Shown piece after piece: positions 9,749 through 19,157 of a stretch of DNA of 64,000 nt. The stretch comes from Novosphingobium taihuense. GTDB lineage: Bacteria > Pseudomonadota > Alphaproteobacteria > Sphingomonadales > Sphingomonadaceae. Under the pieces are notes generated by a model. That model did no database searches and was not told the DNA's origin. It saw nothing but the letters and a program-made list of their open reading frames with translations. The DNA lies in NCBI RefSeq assembly GCF_007830315.1, contig NZ_VLKJ01000001.1, forward strand, positions 434,001 through 498,000, given 5' to 3'. Position 1 is the stretch's first letter; each line of letters opens with the position of its first letter. The translations under genes were made by a program, and so were the position numbers.

Positions 9749-10870
9749 TTGAGCCAGCACCAGCACACGACGGACCTGTTCGAAAACCCCCTCGGGCTCG
9801 ACGGGTTCGAGTTCATCGAATTCTCCGCGCCCGAAGCGGACACGCTCGAGCCGGTGTTCCAGCGCATGGGCTTCACCCACATCGCCAACCATCGGTCGAA
9901 GGCGGTGCAACTGTGGCGGCAGGGTGGGATCAACCTGATCGCCAATTACGAGCCGCGCAGCCCCGCAGCCTACTTTGCCGCCGAACACGGCCCCTCGGCC
10001 TGCGGCATGGGCTGGCGCGTGCGCAATGCGGCCAAGGCCTATGCCATCGCGATCGAGCGTGGGGCCGAGCCGGTCGAGGTCAGCACCGGGCCGATGGAAT
10101 TGCGCCTGCCCGCGATCCGCGGCATCGGCGGCTCGATCATCTACCTGATCGACCGTTACGGCGATGAGCTGTCTATCTACGACATCGACTTCGACTACCT
10201 GCCCAGCGTCGATCGCCATCCGGTGGGGGCGGGATTCCACACCATCGATCACCTCACGCACAACGTCTATGGCGGGCGCATGTCGCACTGGGCCGCGTTC
10301 TACGAGCGCGTGTTCGGGTTCCGCGAGATCCGCTACTTCGACATCAAGGGCGAATATACCGGCCTCACCAGCCGCGCGATGACCGCGCCCGATGGCAAGA
10401 TCCGCATTCCGCTCAATGAGGAAGCAAAAGCAGGCGGCGGCCAGATCGAGGAGTTCCTGAGGGCCTACAACGGCGAGGGCATCCAGCACATTGCCTTTGC
10501 TTGCGACGATCTGATCGGTGGCTGGGACAAGCTCAAGGCCATCGGCACGCCGTTCATGTCCCCGCCCCCCGCCACCTATTACGAGATGCTCGACGAGCGC
10601 CTTCCTGGCCATGGCGAGCCAGTGGATGAACTGCAGAAGCGCGGCATCCTGCTCGATGGCTCGACCGAGAAAGGCGATCCGCGCCTGCTGCTGCAGATCT
10701 TCTCCGAGACGCAGATCGGGCCGGTGTTCTTCGAATTCATCCAGCGCAAGAAGGACGAAGGCTTCGGCGAGGGCAACTTCACCGCACTGTTCCAGTCGAT
10801 GGAGCGCGACCAGATGCGGCGCGGCGTTCTCAAGCCAGATGAGGTTACTGTACCGGAGACCGCGGAATGA
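9749..10870 (+). CDS. hppD: 4-hydroxyphenylpyruvate dioxygenase
   Basis: 373 residues from a TTG start preceded by GGAG. It is a two-domain vicinal-oxygen-chelate fold with the Fe(II) ligands in recognisable contexts: His in [11 protein letters not shown], His in [12 protein letters not shown], and Glu in [18 protein letters not shown]. It converts 4-hydroxyphenylpyruvate to homogentisate in tyrosine degradation and in tocopherol or pyomelanin precursor supply. Homogentisate dioxygenase is not in the window. The next gene overlaps by ATGA. Confidence 0.95.
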   Translation: MSQHQHTTDLFENPLGLDGFEFIEFSAPEADTLEPVFQRMGFTHIANHRSKAVQLWRQGGINLIANYEPRSPAAYFAAEHGPSACGMGWRVRNAAKAYAIAIERGAEPVEVSTGPMELRLPAIRGIGGSIIYLIDRYGDELSIYDIDFDYLPSVDRHPVGAGFHTIDHLTHNVYGGRMSHWAAFYERVFGFREIRYFDIKGEYTGLTSRAMTAPDGKIRIPLNEEAKAGGGQIEEFLRAYNGEGIQHIAFACDDLIGGWDKLKAIGTPFMSPPPATYYEMLDERLPGHGEPVDELQKRGILLDGSTEKGDPRLLLQIFSETQIGPVFFEFIQRKKDEGFGEGNFTALFQSMERDQMRRGVLKPDEVTVPETAE

Positions 10871-11409
10871 TCCCCCAGATCAAGCGCATCCACCATGTTG
10901 CCTATCGCTGCCGGGACGCCAAGGAAACTGTCGACTGGTACGAGCGCGTGATGGGCATGCGCTACACCACCGCCTTTGCCGAAGACAAGGTGCCCTCCAC
11001 CGGCGAGGACGACCCCTACATGCACGTTTTCCTCGACTGCGGCGGCGGCAACGTGCTCGCCTTCTTCGAGCTGCCGAACCAGCCGGAGATGGGCAAGGAC
11101 CCGAACACTCCGGCATGGGTGCAGCACATCGCCTTCGAGGTCGAGGACGAGGCCGCGCTGCAGGCTGCCAAGGCGCACCTTGAGGCCGAGGGCATCGACG
11201 TGCTCGGGCCAACCTACCACGGCATCTTCCGCTCGATCTACTTTTTCGATCCCAACGGGCATCGGCTGGAGCTGGCCTGCAATATCGGCACGGCCGATCA
11301 GCACGCGGAACTGGCAGACCTCGCCCCCCTCATGCTCGAGGAATGGAGCCGGACCAAGCGCGCCCCGCGCCATGCCGACTGGCTGCACAAGGATCCGGCG
11401 AAGAGGTGA
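10867..11409 (+). CDS. VOC-family (glyoxalase-fold) dioxygenase-like protein
   Basis: 180 residues, starting inside the hppD stop (ATGA). Metal-ligand contexts [30 protein letters not shown] and [15 protein letters not shown] are those of VOC enzymes with two betaalphabeta-beta-beta modules. Its coupling to hppD implies a role in aromatic amino-acid breakdown. The substrate is unknown; it could be an isomerase, lyase or extradiol-type dioxygenase. Confidence 0.8.
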   Translation: MIPQIKRIHHVAYRCRDAKETVDWYERVMGMRYTTAFAEDKVPSTGEDDPYMHVFLDCGGGNVLAFFELPNQPEMGKDPNTPAWVQHIAFEVEDEAALQAAKAHLEAEGIDVLGPTYHGIFRSIYFFDPNGHRLELACNIGTADQHAELADLAPLMLEEWSRTKRAPRHADWLHKDPAKR

Positions 11410-11507
11410 AAAAGGGGCCTGAACAAAGGGCCAGAAAGGCCCGCTGCGCGCTATCAATCGGGCGCGGAGGGCGGTAGAACGCAATCTCTTTTCGCGGTGG
11501 AGGTTGC

Positions 11508-12029
11508 GTGACGAAAATCGTGGTCAACGGGCAGGAGCGCGAAGTGAAGGCTTCGCCCGACACGCCGCTGCTCTATGTGCTGCGCAACGAGCTTGGCGTG
11601 AAGGGCGTCAAGTTTGGTTGCGGCCTTGCCCAGTGCGGGGCCTGCTCGGTCCTTCTGGGGGATGAAGAAGTGCGCGCCTGCGTCACCCCGATTGCCGCGC
11701 TCGATGGCAAGCCTGTCACCACGGTTGACGGCCTGCCCGCGCGATGGGCGCAGAAGACGGGCTTGAAGCCTGATCCTCAGCGACTGCACCCGGTGCAGCA
11801 GGCCTGGGTGGACGAACAGGTGCCGCAGTGCGGGATCTGCCAGTTCGGCATGATGATCAAGGTCACCGAACTGCTCGAGGCCAACCCCAAGCCCAGCGAT
11901 GCCGAGATCACCGAAGCACTGACCACGTCAGGTCCCTCACCGCACTTGTGCCGCTGTGGCAGCTACGCCGCGATCCTCGAGGGCGCGCACCGCGCGGCCA
12001 GGCTGATGGCCGAAGGGGGCGCGGCGTGA
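11508..12029 (+). CDS. Molybdenum hydroxylase small subunit, two 2Fe-2S clusters (IorA-like)
   Basis: 173 residues from a GTG start with a strong GGAGG. The N-terminal plant-ferredoxin-type cluster motif CGLAQCGACSVLL...C and the second helical cluster motif CGICQFGM...CRCGSY are complete. It transfers electrons from the Mo centre encoded by the overlapping next gene. There is no FAD subunit beside it, as in isoquinoline 1-oxidoreductase and membrane-linked aldehyde dehydrogenases, so the acceptor is probably a cytochrome or quinone. Confidence 0.9.
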   Translation: MTKIVVNGQEREVKASPDTPLLYVLRNELGVKGVKFGCGLAQCGACSVLLGDEEVRACVTPIAALDGKPVTTVDGLPARWAQKTGLKPDPQRLHPVQQAWVDEQVPQCGICQFGMMIKVTELLEANPKPSDAEITEALTTSGPSPHLCRCGSYAAILEGAHRAARLMAEGGAA

Positions 12030-14341
12030 GCGGGCTGACTGACATCCACGGCGCAAGGCTTTCGCGCCGCGCCTTCATCGGCACCGGCGGCGCCCTCGCG
12101 GTTGCAGTAGGCCTTCCGGTCAAGGCTTCCGCCGAGGCAGGGGCAAAAGCCTCGCTCGATGCCGCTGTACCCGCGAACTGGATCGAGATCGATGCGGCAG
12201 GTGCGGTCACCATCCGCACCGGCAAGTGCGATTTCGGACAGAGCAGCGTCAACACCGCCTACCGCCAGATCGTGGCAGAGGAACTGTGCGTGCCGCTTTC
12301 GGCGATGACGACGGTCATCACCGGCGATACCGACCGCACACCCGATGGCGGTGGCACTTTCTGGCTGCTGGGCTACGTCCAGAACCTGCGCAAGGTGGCC
12401 GCCTATATGCGCGAAGCTGCGCTTGAAGTGGCGGCGGGCAAGCTCGGCGTCGATCGCAAGGCACTCTCGGTCAAGGATGGGGTGATCTCGGGCGGCGGCA
12501 AGGCGATCAGCTATGCGCAACTCGTCAAGGGTCAGGACCTCAAGCTGACGATCCCGGTAGAGGGTGAACTCACCAGCCCGATGGGGCTGACGGTCAAGGG
12601 CGATCCGCCGATGAAGCCGGTGTCGGAATACACCATCATCGGCAAGCCCTCGGCCAACCCGATGACCCGGCCCAAGGTTTCGGGCGAAGCCGTATGGGTG
12701 GGTGACGTGACCTTGCCCGGAATGCTCCACGCCCGCACGATCCACCCGGCAACACTCGGCTCGAAGCTGGTCAAGGCGGGCAAGCTCGACAGCGCGCAGT
12801 TCCCCGGAGCGCGGCTGGTGACGATCGGGAACCTGCTCGCGGTTGTCTCGCCTGACGAATGGGAAGCCGTGCAGGCCGCGCAAGCGGTCGCTGCCGAAAC
12901 GCAGTGGAGCGAATGGAAGGGCCTGCCCGGCCACGAAGGTTTGGCCGAGCACCTGCGCTCCAAAGCCGATTGGTCTGCTTTCCCCGTGAGGGACGGTGCT
13001 GCCAACAAGGGCGAGCCGGAAAAGGTTGCCACTGCGCACGAGCATAAGGCCTCGTACTTCCTCCCCTATCACAAGCATGCGCCGATCAGCCCGATGGTCA
13101 CGCTGGCCGACTATCGCCCGGACGGTTCGGTTACGCTGCACACACTCAGCCAGAACCCGCAGCACTTGCGCCACATGATTGCCAAGATGCTGGGCACGGG
13201 CGAGGAAAAGGTCGTCGTGCGCACTTACCCCGGCTCGGGCCACTACGGTCGCTCGAACGGCGGAAGCGCCGGGTCCGAGGACGAGGCCGTGCTACTCTCG
13301 CGCGAACTGGGCCGACCGGTGCGCGTGCAGTGGATGCGTGCCGACGACATGCAGTGGACGACGCAATCCTCCTGCGCACTGGCAGACATCGACATCCGCC
13401 TCGACAAGGATGGGCGCATCGCGGGCTACAGCGCGCAGCACCACGTCCCGCCGATGCAGGATGACCGCTTGGTCGGCGCGATCCTTGCCGGACTGCCAGT
13501 GATCGAATCACCCGCGCCGGCCTCCAACGACCCGTTCCAGGTCGGCATTACCGATGTGCAGGACACCTGGGTCTACGGCGCGGTCCCCGCCGTGCGCGAG
13601 AAGGGCCTGAGCACCTGGCAAATTGGCGAAAAGGAGTCCCCCCTCGCCGTCGGCCTGCGCGACCATTCAATGCGCACGCCAATCCAGTTTCAGCAGAACT
13701 TCCCCCGCGAACTGGCGATCAGCGAAGCCGCCATGCTGGCGGGTAAGGACGCGCTGCAGTTCCGGCTCGACCACATCACCGACCCACGCTTCAAGGCGAT
13801 CCTCGAGAAGCTCCGCACCGAATCGGGCTGGGACAGCCGCCCCTCCCCCGCCCCCGGCGCTCGTGCCAGCGGCAAGGGCACGGTTAAGGGTCGCGGTCTT
13901 TCGATCATGCTGCGCGACAACGGCTACTGGGCCTGCGCCGCGCATGTCTCGGTCACCCCTGAAAGTGGCGAAGTGAAGGTCGAGCGGATGACCATGGTGG
14001 CCGACGTCGGCATCGTCATCAATCCGCTGCAACTGCGCCGCCAGATCCAGGCCGGGTGCCTGATGGGCGTGAGCCAGGCACTACACGAGGAAGTCACGTT
14101 CGATCAGGGTGCGATCACCTCGGTGGACTGGGCGAGCTATCCGATCCTGACGATGGCCGAGATGCCACAACTCAAGATCGTGTTCGAAACCAACCTTGCC
14201 GCGGGCAACTATGGTCAAGGGTCGGAAAGCGCCAACGCGCTAGCCGCGCCTGCCATTGCTGGTGCCGTGCTCGACGCGACCGGAAGGCCGGTCCGCCGTC
14301 TGCCGCTTCGGCCCGATTACGTGAAGGCTGCGCTTGTCTGA
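12026..14341 (+). CDS. Molybdenum hydroxylase large subunit, TAT-exported (IorB-like)
   Basis: 771 residues from GTG 12026, which overlaps the previous stop. A twin-arginine signal (LSRRAFIGTGGALAVAVG) is followed by the xanthine dehydrogenase / aldehyde oxidase molybdopterin-binding fold (GEAVWVGDVTLPGMLHA; RTYPGSGHYGRSNGGSAGSEDEAVLLS; YGQGSESANALAAPAIAGAV near the C-terminus, where the catalytic Glu belongs). It is probably periplasmic. The family includes isoquinoline 1-oxidoreductase and aldehyde dehydrogenases, and the substrate cannot be told from sequence. Confidence 0.9.
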   Translation: MSGLTDIHGARLSRRAFIGTGGALAVAVGLPVKASAEAGAKASLDAAVPANWIEIDAAGAVTIRTGKCDFGQSSVNTAYRQIVAEELCVPLSAMTTVITGDTDRTPDGGGTFWLLGYVQNLRKVAAYMREAALEVAAGKLGVDRKALSVKDGVISGGGKAISYAQLVKGQDLKLTIPVEGELTSPMGLTVKGDPPMKPVSEYTIIGKPSANPMTRPKVSGEAVWVGDVTLPGMLHARTIHPATLGSKLVKAGKLDSAQFPGARLVTIGNLLAVVSPDEWEAVQAAQAVAAETQWSEWKGLPGHEGLAEHLRSKADWSAFPVRDGAANKGEPEKVATAHEHKASYFLPYHKHAPISPMVTLADYRPDGSVTLHTLSQNPQHLRHMIAKMLGTGEEKVVVRTYPGSGHYGRSNGGSAGSEDEAVLLSRELGRPVRVQWMRADDMQWTTQSSCALADIDIRLDKDGRIAGYSAQHHVPPMQDDRLVGAILAGLPVIESPAPASNDPFQVGITDVQDTWVYGAVPAVREKGLSTWQIGEKESPLAVGLRDHSMRTPIQFQQNFPRELAISEAAMLAGKDALQFRLDHITDPRFKAILEKLRTESGWDSRPSPAPGARASGKGTVKGRGLSIMLRDNGYWACAAHVSVTPESGEVKVERMTMVADVGIVINPLQLRRQIQAGCLMGVSQALHEEVTFDQGAITSVDWASYPILTMAEMPQLKIVFETNLAAGNYGQGSESANALAAPAIAGAVLDATGRPVRRLPLRPDYVKAALV

Positions 14342-14373
14342 AACCAATCGATGAAGCAGGCTGGTCTGGCGCG

Positions 14374-14760
14374 ATGCGACGTGGGATCAAGATATTCTTC
14401 GATGGCGGGTGTCGGCCCAACCCGGGGCCGATGGAGGCGTGTGTCGTGCTCCGAGGGACTCCTCATTTCTTCGACGATCTGGGTGCGGGGTCCAACACCG
14501 CAGCCGAATGGCAGGCCCTGCTCTGCGGCATGACGCTTGCTCGCGATCTGGGACTGCAGGGCTTCGACCTGCTTGGTGACTCGCTGGAGGCGGTGCGCGA
14601 AGCCAGTGCAGCCCTGTCGACCGGTTCTGCAATATCTCCCCGGAGAGAGGCGCTGCTAGCCCTGGCTGCGCAGTGTCGCCCACGCAGGATCCGGTGGATC
14701 AAGCGCGAACAGAACCTCGCGGGCATCGCCCTCGAAGGAAGATGGCAAGGCGTCCGCTAG
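14374..14760 (+). CDS. RNase H-like (RnhA-type) protein
   Basis: 128 residues. It carries the RNase HI acidic core in order: Asp in FFDGGCRPNPGPM, Glu in NTAAEWQALL, Asp in DLLGDS, and a late WIKREQNLAGIAL where ribonucleases usually have H/D-x-x-x-N-x-x-A-D. The terminal acidic residue is replaced, so hydrolytic activity is uncertain. The start at ATG 14374 has no strong ribosome binding site; the frame is open into the preceding gene. It may be a reverse-transcriptase-like RNase H relative (RVT_3). Confidence 0.7.
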   Translation: MRRGIKIFFDGGCRPNPGPMEACVVLRGTPHFFDDLGAGSNTAAEWQALLCGMTLARDLGLQGFDLLGDSLEAVREASAALSTGSAISPRREALLALAAQCRPRRIRWIKREQNLAGIALEGRWQGVR

Positions 14761-14836
14761 AATTGCGTCCACGAGCACTTGCCAAGACAGACTGCCTATT
14801 TCGATTTGGTTTTGGCCACACCCTGACAAGGGTGGT

Positions 14837-14926
<90 letters not shown>

Positions 14927-15115
14927 ATGGTGCCAATCTGGGTGCCGCTAAGGGCGTTCCCGGTCGAGGAAGCGCGCCGTTAGCGCATGGTGGCGGGCTT
15001 GCCAAGCGGAAAACACGCCCTGTCCACATCGCCGCCTGCATCCCTCTGTCCGCGTCCGCCGCCTTTCTTCGCTCCATGCTTGTTTGCGTTGCAGCGAGGT
15101 CCTATATCGGCAGTC

Positions 15116-15496
15116 ATGGACCGTGCGAGCTTCTATTCGCCTCAGGCCGGACGCGACATTTCGGCCCCCCCCGTTTCAACGGCACGTTTTTCGATAGGCG
15201 ATGTCGTGCGCCATCGCGTGTTCGGCTTCCGCGGCGTCGTCTTCGACATCGACCCGGTCTTTGCCAACAGCGAGGAATGGTACGAATCGATCCCTGAGGA
15301 CATTCGCCCGCTGCGTGAACAGCCGTTCTATCACTTGCTCGCCGAGAACGACGAGAGCAGCTACGTCGCCTACGTCAGCCAGCAGAACCTGCAGGCCGAC
15401 GCAGAAGCGGGTCCGGTCGAACACCCCTCGCTGGACGAGATGTTCGAGGGCTTCCGCAACGGCCGCTACCGTCTGCGCCGCAGCCTCTCGCACTGA
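15116..15496 (+). CDS. hspQ: Heat shock protein HspQ (YccV-like)
   Basis: 126 residues. The HspQ/YccV core is clear: ARFSIGDVVRHRVFGFRGVVFDIDPVFANSEEWY, QPFYHLLAENDESSYVAYVSQQNL and a C-terminal LDEMFEGFRNGRYRLRR. HspQ is a Lon specificity-enhancing adaptor and hemimethylated-DNA-binding-domain protein. The start at 15116 (MDRASFYSP) is the first Met that fits. It ends in a terminator shared with the convergent permease gene. Confidence 0.88.
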   Translation: MDRASFYSPQAGRDISAPPVSTARFSIGDVVRHRVFGFRGVVFDIDPVFANSEEWYESIPEDIRPLREQPFYHLLAENDESSYVAYVSQQNLQADAEAGPVEHPSLDEMFEGFRNGRYRLRRSLSH

Positions 15497-15526
15497 ACAG
15501 GCAGGGGGAACACCCCCGCCCTGTTT
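15495..15526. terminator. Bidirectional terminator between hspQ and the ABC permease
   Basis: AACAGGCAGGGGG pairs with CCCCCGCCCTGTTT around an AACA loop, with one bulge. It has A/T runs on both sides, as expected between two convergent genes whose stops are 35 bases apart. Confidence 0.75.
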
Positions 15527-15530
15527 CAGA

Positions 15531-16439
15531 TCAGTTCTTCAGCTTCCAGCCTGAGCGCAACAGAATGTAGAGCAGCGCGCCGGCGGCAAGGTTGAGCACG
15601 CCAAGCCCGATTGCGCCGTGCAGGACGGCGGTATTGGTATCGCCGATGTCGCTCTGTCCGAGAAAGCCGAAGCGGAAACCCGAGATCACGTAGAATATCG
15701 GGTTCATGCGGCTGACCGCTTGGAAGGCGGGCGCCAGATTGTCGATCACGTAGAACGTGCCCGAAAGCATCGACAGCGGCGTGATCACGAAATTGGTGAC
15801 CGCTGCGTTGTGGTCGAACTTCTCCGCCCAGATCGAGGTCAACACCCCCACGATCGCCAGCAGGATCGAGCCCATCAGACCAAACCAGACGACCGCCCAG
15901 GGATGTGCGATCTTGAGCGATACACCCGGCCACAGCAGCATTGCGCCTGCCACGGCAAGGCCCACCAGCACGGCGCGCGTGACGGCTGCACCGACCAGCG
16001 CGGCCATGAGTTCACCGGTCGAGATCGGGGGCATCAGGTAATCGACGATCGTCCCCTGGATCTTGCCGCCCAGCAGACTGAAGCTCGAATTGGCGAAGGC
16101 ATTGTTGATCATGCCCATCGCAATCAGCCCCGGCGCGACGAAGCTGGCAAAGTTGACGCCGAGCACCATGCGCCCGCCATTGGCTCCACCACCCAGTGCG
16201 AGCGTGAATATCATCAGATAAAGCAGCGTCGTGACCGCCGGAGCCCAGATCGTCTGGGTCTGGACCTTGAAGAAACGGCGGACCTCCTTCATATAGAGGG
16301 TCCACAGCCCCAGCCTGTTGAAGCCACGAAACACCGGTTGTCCGGGTGGGGTGAAAGTTCCGGCGTTGCGGGTAGTCGCCCCGTTACGGGGTAGCGGTTG
16401 ATTGGCCATGGCCATCGCGGTATCGCGCTGGCTCGCCAT
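15531..16439 (-). CDS. ABC-2 type transporter permease
   Basis: 302 residues from ATG 16437-16439 (a TTG two codons upstream and an ATG at 16415 are alternatives). After a roughly 45-residue cytosolic head there are six hydrophobic segments (IWAPAVTTLLYLMIFTLAL; FVAPGLIAMGMINNAF; ...; GLGVLNLAAGALLYILL) and the ABC2_membrane signature region around MLSGTFYVIDNLAPAFQAVSRMNPIFYVISGFRFG. Such permeases export polysaccharides, lipids or drugs with a partner ATPase; no ATPase gene is adjacent. Confidence 0.85.
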   Translation of the reverse strand: MASQRDTAMAMANQPLPRNGATTRNAGTFTPPGQPVFRGFNRLGLWTLYMKEVRRFFKVQTQTIWAPAVTTLLYLMIFTLALGGGANGGRMVLGVNFASFVAPGLIAMGMINNAFANSSFSLLGGKIQGTIVDYLMPPISTGELMAALVGAAVTRAVLVGLAVAGAMLLWPGVSLKIAHPWAVVWFGLMGSILLAIVGVLTSIWAEKFDHNAAVTNFVITPLSMLSGTFYVIDNLAPAFQAVSRMNPIFYVISGFRFGFLGQSDIGDTNTAVLHGAIGLGVLNLAAGALLYILLRSGWKLKN

Positions 16440-16505
16440 TGGCAAGTTTGCCGACCGGGCAGATTTTAACGGCCGATCTTTCGGCCCTGAAGGAAACGTG
16501 AAGGC

Positions 16506-17210
16506 ATGAGCTGGACCGAAGAGCGGATCGAGAAGCTGACCAAGATGTGGGAAGGCGGTTCAACCGCCAGCCAGATCGCCGAAGAACTCGGCGGGGTCAG
16601 CCGCAATGCGGTGATCGGCAAGGCGCACCGCCTTGGCCTCAAGGCTCGCCCCTCCCCGGTGAAGGCCAACGAGAAGCCCGATGCCGCCGCTGCACCAGCG
16701 CCCAAGGTCGCCAAGCCCGCCGCGCCGCCGCCCGAGCCGAAGGTTGCCGCAGCGCCCCGCCCTGTCGCGCCCGCAGCGCCCGTCACCCCTCCTGCCCCGG
16801 CACCTCGTGCAGCAGCCCCTGCGCCCGCCCCCGAAGCCAAGGCAGCAGGCGACGCGCCGACGCCAGCCCCCCAGCCGCGTATCGTCTCGGTCGGGCCCGG
16901 TGGCTTCCTGCGTCAGGGTCCTGGCGACCAGCAGGCACCTATCCCGCCCGCGCCTCCGCGCCGTCTGGTGCCCGCGCGGCCCAGCCCCGAGATTGCCGAC
17001 AAGACCAGCCTGCTCGATCTCAACGATCGTATCTGCCGCTGGCCGATGGGGCACCCGGGCGAGCCGGATTTCCACTTCTGCGGCGAAAAAGTGAATCCCG
17101 GATTTCCTTATTGCGTCGAGCATTGTGGCCGCGCCTATCAGGCGCAGCTGCCTCGCGGCCATCGTCGTCCCCCGCCGCCGATGCCCTTCGGAGGACCGCG
17201 CGTCCGCTGA
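16506..17210 (+). CDS. gcrA: Cell-cycle transcription factor GcrA
   Basis: 234 residues. The N-terminus MSWTEERIEKLTKMWEGGST ASQIAEELGG is the diagnostic GcrA helix-turn-helix, followed by RNAVIGKAHRLGL. The C-terminal RNA-polymerase sigma-70-contacting domain contains ICRWPMGHPGEPDFHFCGEKVNPGFPYCVEHCGRAYQ with conserved Cys/His. The Ala/Pro-rich linker (about residues 50-165) is longer than in Caulobacter GcrA. GcrA co-activates promoters carrying CcrM-methylated GANTC sites and is restricted to alphaproteobacteria. Confidence 0.95.
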   Translation: MSWTEERIEKLTKMWEGGSTASQIAEELGGVSRNAVIGKAHRLGLKARPSPVKANEKPDAAAAPAPKVAKPAAPPPEPKVAAAPRPVAPAAPVTPPAPAPRAAAPAPAPEAKAAGDAPTPAPQPRIVSVGPGGFLRQGPGDQQAPIPPAPPRRLVPARPSPEIADKTSLLDLNDRICRWPMGHPGEPDFHFCGEKVNPGFPYCVEHCGRAYQAQLPRGHRRPPPPMPFGGPRVR

Positions 17211-17293
17211 TCACACTCAGGGCGAACCCTTAGCCCGCCATTTCTGCGACGCCGCGTGGTTAATGCCGCGCGGCGTTTGCCGTTCTGGTGAAC

Positions 17294-18460
17294 ATGACAC
17301 ACGATCCCTCGTCGCGCGGTTCGCGTTCGCGTCTGCTTCAGTGGCTCGGCATCGGACCGGGCGAAGATAATGATGAGTCGCACAGCCATGGCAGTGCGAC
17401 CCCGCCCCCGGCGATCACGGCGCGTGAGATATGGCTACCGGCCAAGCGCCGCCTGCTCGGCAAGGTCGCCGATTTCCTGATCGACCATGACCTCGAAGTC
17501 ATGCCGTGGACACTCGAGGTCGCCTACGACTGTGTCACGGGAGCCAAGCCAAAGCTTGCGCAGATGATCCTCGAGCGCACCGAGGCTGGCAAGCTCGTCA
17601 CCCTGCAATGGCTCGAGAACGTCCTGCGTCAGGAAGAGGGAGATACCTCGGACCAGATCCTCGCCGCCCTGATGTCGCGGCTGGAGGAAAGCCTCGAGGA
17701 CTTCAGCAAGACCACGAACTCTGCGCGAGACGCGACCAGCGCCTATGGCGCAGCACTGCAGCAGCATGTCGATGACCTTGAACAGGTCAGCCGCGCCGGG
17801 ATTGTGATCACCGAACTGGCAGCTCTCGCAAAGGCGATGATCCATCGCACGCGCGAGATCGAACACGACCTCAACGAATCCGAGGAGCGCACAAAAGCGC
17901 TGCAGAAGAACCTCGACGAAGCCCGCCGCATCGCCGACGAGGACCATCTCACCGGCTTGCCCAACCGGCGTGCGTTCGAACTGCTGCTTGACCGCGAAAC
18001 TGCCGCTGCGCGCGCGGCTGGCGACGAGCTCAACGTCGCTTTCTGCGACATCGATCACTTCAAGCGGATCAACGACAGCCACGGCCACGCCGCTGGCGAC
18101 CGTGTGCTCAAGACCGTGGCTGACACGCTTTCGCGCATTTCGGACTCGCGCTGCCACGTCGCCCGGCATGGCGGCGAGGAATTCGCCGTGCTGTTCCGGG
18201 GCATGAGCCTGCAGAAGGCGTGGGAACGCCTGGAACTGGCGCGGGAGGAGATTGCCGAACGCCGCCTGATCAACCGCGCCACGGACATGCCGTTCGGCCG
18301 CGTGACCTTCTCGGGCGGCATTGCCGATGTATTTGCCTATGCCGCCAGAAGCGACGCGCTGCGCGCTGCGGATGAGGCGCTATACGCCGCCAAGCAGGCG
18401 GGAAGGAACCAGATCTTCATTGCAGGCGAAACGCCGCCGCCCCTGCAGGACGCTGCCTGA
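17294..18460 (+). CDS. Diguanylate cyclase (GGDEF domain)
   Basis: 388 residues. The N-terminal ~200 residues form an uncharacterised helical sensory region with a coiled coil (REIEHDLNESEERTKALQKNLDEARR) leading into a C-terminal GGDEF domain: DHLTGLPNRRAFE, FCDIDHFKRINDSHGHAAGDRVL, and the active-site loop HGGEEFAVLF, a functional GGEEF. No RxxD inhibitory site is seen upstream of it. It synthesises c-di-GMP from GTP. It has no transmembrane segment, so it is cytosolic. ATG 17294 is chosen; a GTG lies two codons upstream. Confidence 0.92.
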   Translation: MTHDPSSRGSRSRLLQWLGIGPGEDNDESHSHGSATPPPAITAREIWLPAKRRLLGKVADFLIDHDLEVMPWTLEVAYDCVTGAKPKLAQMILERTEAGKLVTLQWLENVLRQEEGDTSDQILAALMSRLEESLEDFSKTTNSARDATSAYGAALQQHVDDLEQVSRAGIVITELAALAKAMIHRTREIEHDLNESEERTKALQKNLDEARRIADEDHLTGLPNRRAFELLLDRETAAARAAGDELNVAFCDIDHFKRINDSHGHAAGDRVLKTVADTLSRISDSRCHVARHGGEEFAVLFRGMSLQKAWERLELAREEIAERRLINRATDMPFGRVTFSGGIADVFAYAARSDALRAADEALYAAKQAGRNQIFIAGETPPPLQDAA

Positions 18461-18485
18461 TCTGGCAGCATCCCGGGCAAGGCGT

Positions 18486-18716
18486 TCAGCCGTACTGCGA
18501 GTTCTGGCTGCGCTGGAAGGCAAAGCGCGGAACGCGGCCTTCGATCATGCTCGACTTGAACACGACGCGCATCTCGTCTGCCCCTTCTTCGCGGGTGCAG
18601 ACCAAGCGTGTGCCGCCCGAGGGCAACACTTCAAGCGCGCTGATGGCAACGCCGGCCGCTTCGCAACGGGCGCGGACCTTGGCTTCGGTGACGCTGAGAT
18701 TCATGGCACGGCTCAT
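18486..18716 (-). CDS. Small conserved hypothetical protein
   Basis: 76 residues. The start (ATG 18714-18716) overlaps the stop of the upstream small gene by ATGA. The sequence (NLSVTEAKVRARCEAAGVAISALEVLPSGGTRLVCTREEGADEMR) reads as an alpha-beta-beta fold resembling small sphingomonad proteins of unknown function. Confidence 0.6.
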   Translation of the reverse strand: MSRAMNLSVTEAKVRARCEAAGVAISALEVLPSGGTRLVCTREEGADEMRVVFKSSMIEGRVPRFAFQRSQNSQYG

Positions 18717-18949
18717 GCGAGGTACTCCGGTTCGGTCCCGGCGATGTGCCCGGCCAGTGTAAAGGGAAGCGTTGAAGGATTGGCCCAATCGGAGGCCGCC
18801 GAAGCGCCTTGGCCAAGCTGGTAGGCACTGATGCTCTCGGCACAGGCCTGCGCCATCACCAGATGTCGCGCGCGCATGCGCTGCGAGGTACTGGCGGTCG
18901 CCCGCATCAGCAACTTCTGGTGCTGAAAATAGAAATGGTTGAGGTCCAT
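18713..18949 (-). CDS. Small conserved hypothetical protein
   Basis: 78 residues, helical (MDLNHFYFQHQKLLMRATAS...LVMAQACAESISAYQ), first of a two-gene coupled pair. The function is unknown to me. The tight ATGA coupling suggests the two products are needed together. Confidence 0.6.
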   Translation of the reverse strand: MDLNHFYFQHQKLLMRATASTSQRMRARHLVMAQACAESISAYQLGQGASAASDWANPSTLPFTLAGHIAGTEPEYLA

Positions 18950-19102
18950 GCCTGGCTCCCACTGCGTAAGCGGGAGCGCGGAGGTCTCTCAGCCGGTGAA
19001 GCCTACATTGGTCGTCTCACCGATGGTCCGGCATTGGACCCGAATGCGCCGAAAGGCAAACGGAAACCATACATCGAACAGGCGTGGTCGGCGCAGCAAA
19101 CG

Positions 19103-19134
19103 AAAAAGGCCCCACCTTGCGGTGGAGCCCCTTT
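19103..19134 (-). terminator. Terminator of pnp
   Basis: An imperfect hairpin with core CCACC-TTGC-GGTGG extended by AAAGGC / GCCCCTTT, followed on the minus strand by a T-run. It is about 25 bases past the pnp stop. Confidence 0.7.
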
Positions 19135-19157
19135 CTGTCTGGCCTGCTGGCCGTTCC

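Noticed and set aside
11425-11450. GGGCC-AGAAA-GGCCC hairpin as a terminator after the VOC gene
   Set aside because: Short stem without a T-run; cannot be separated from chance in GC-rich DNA.
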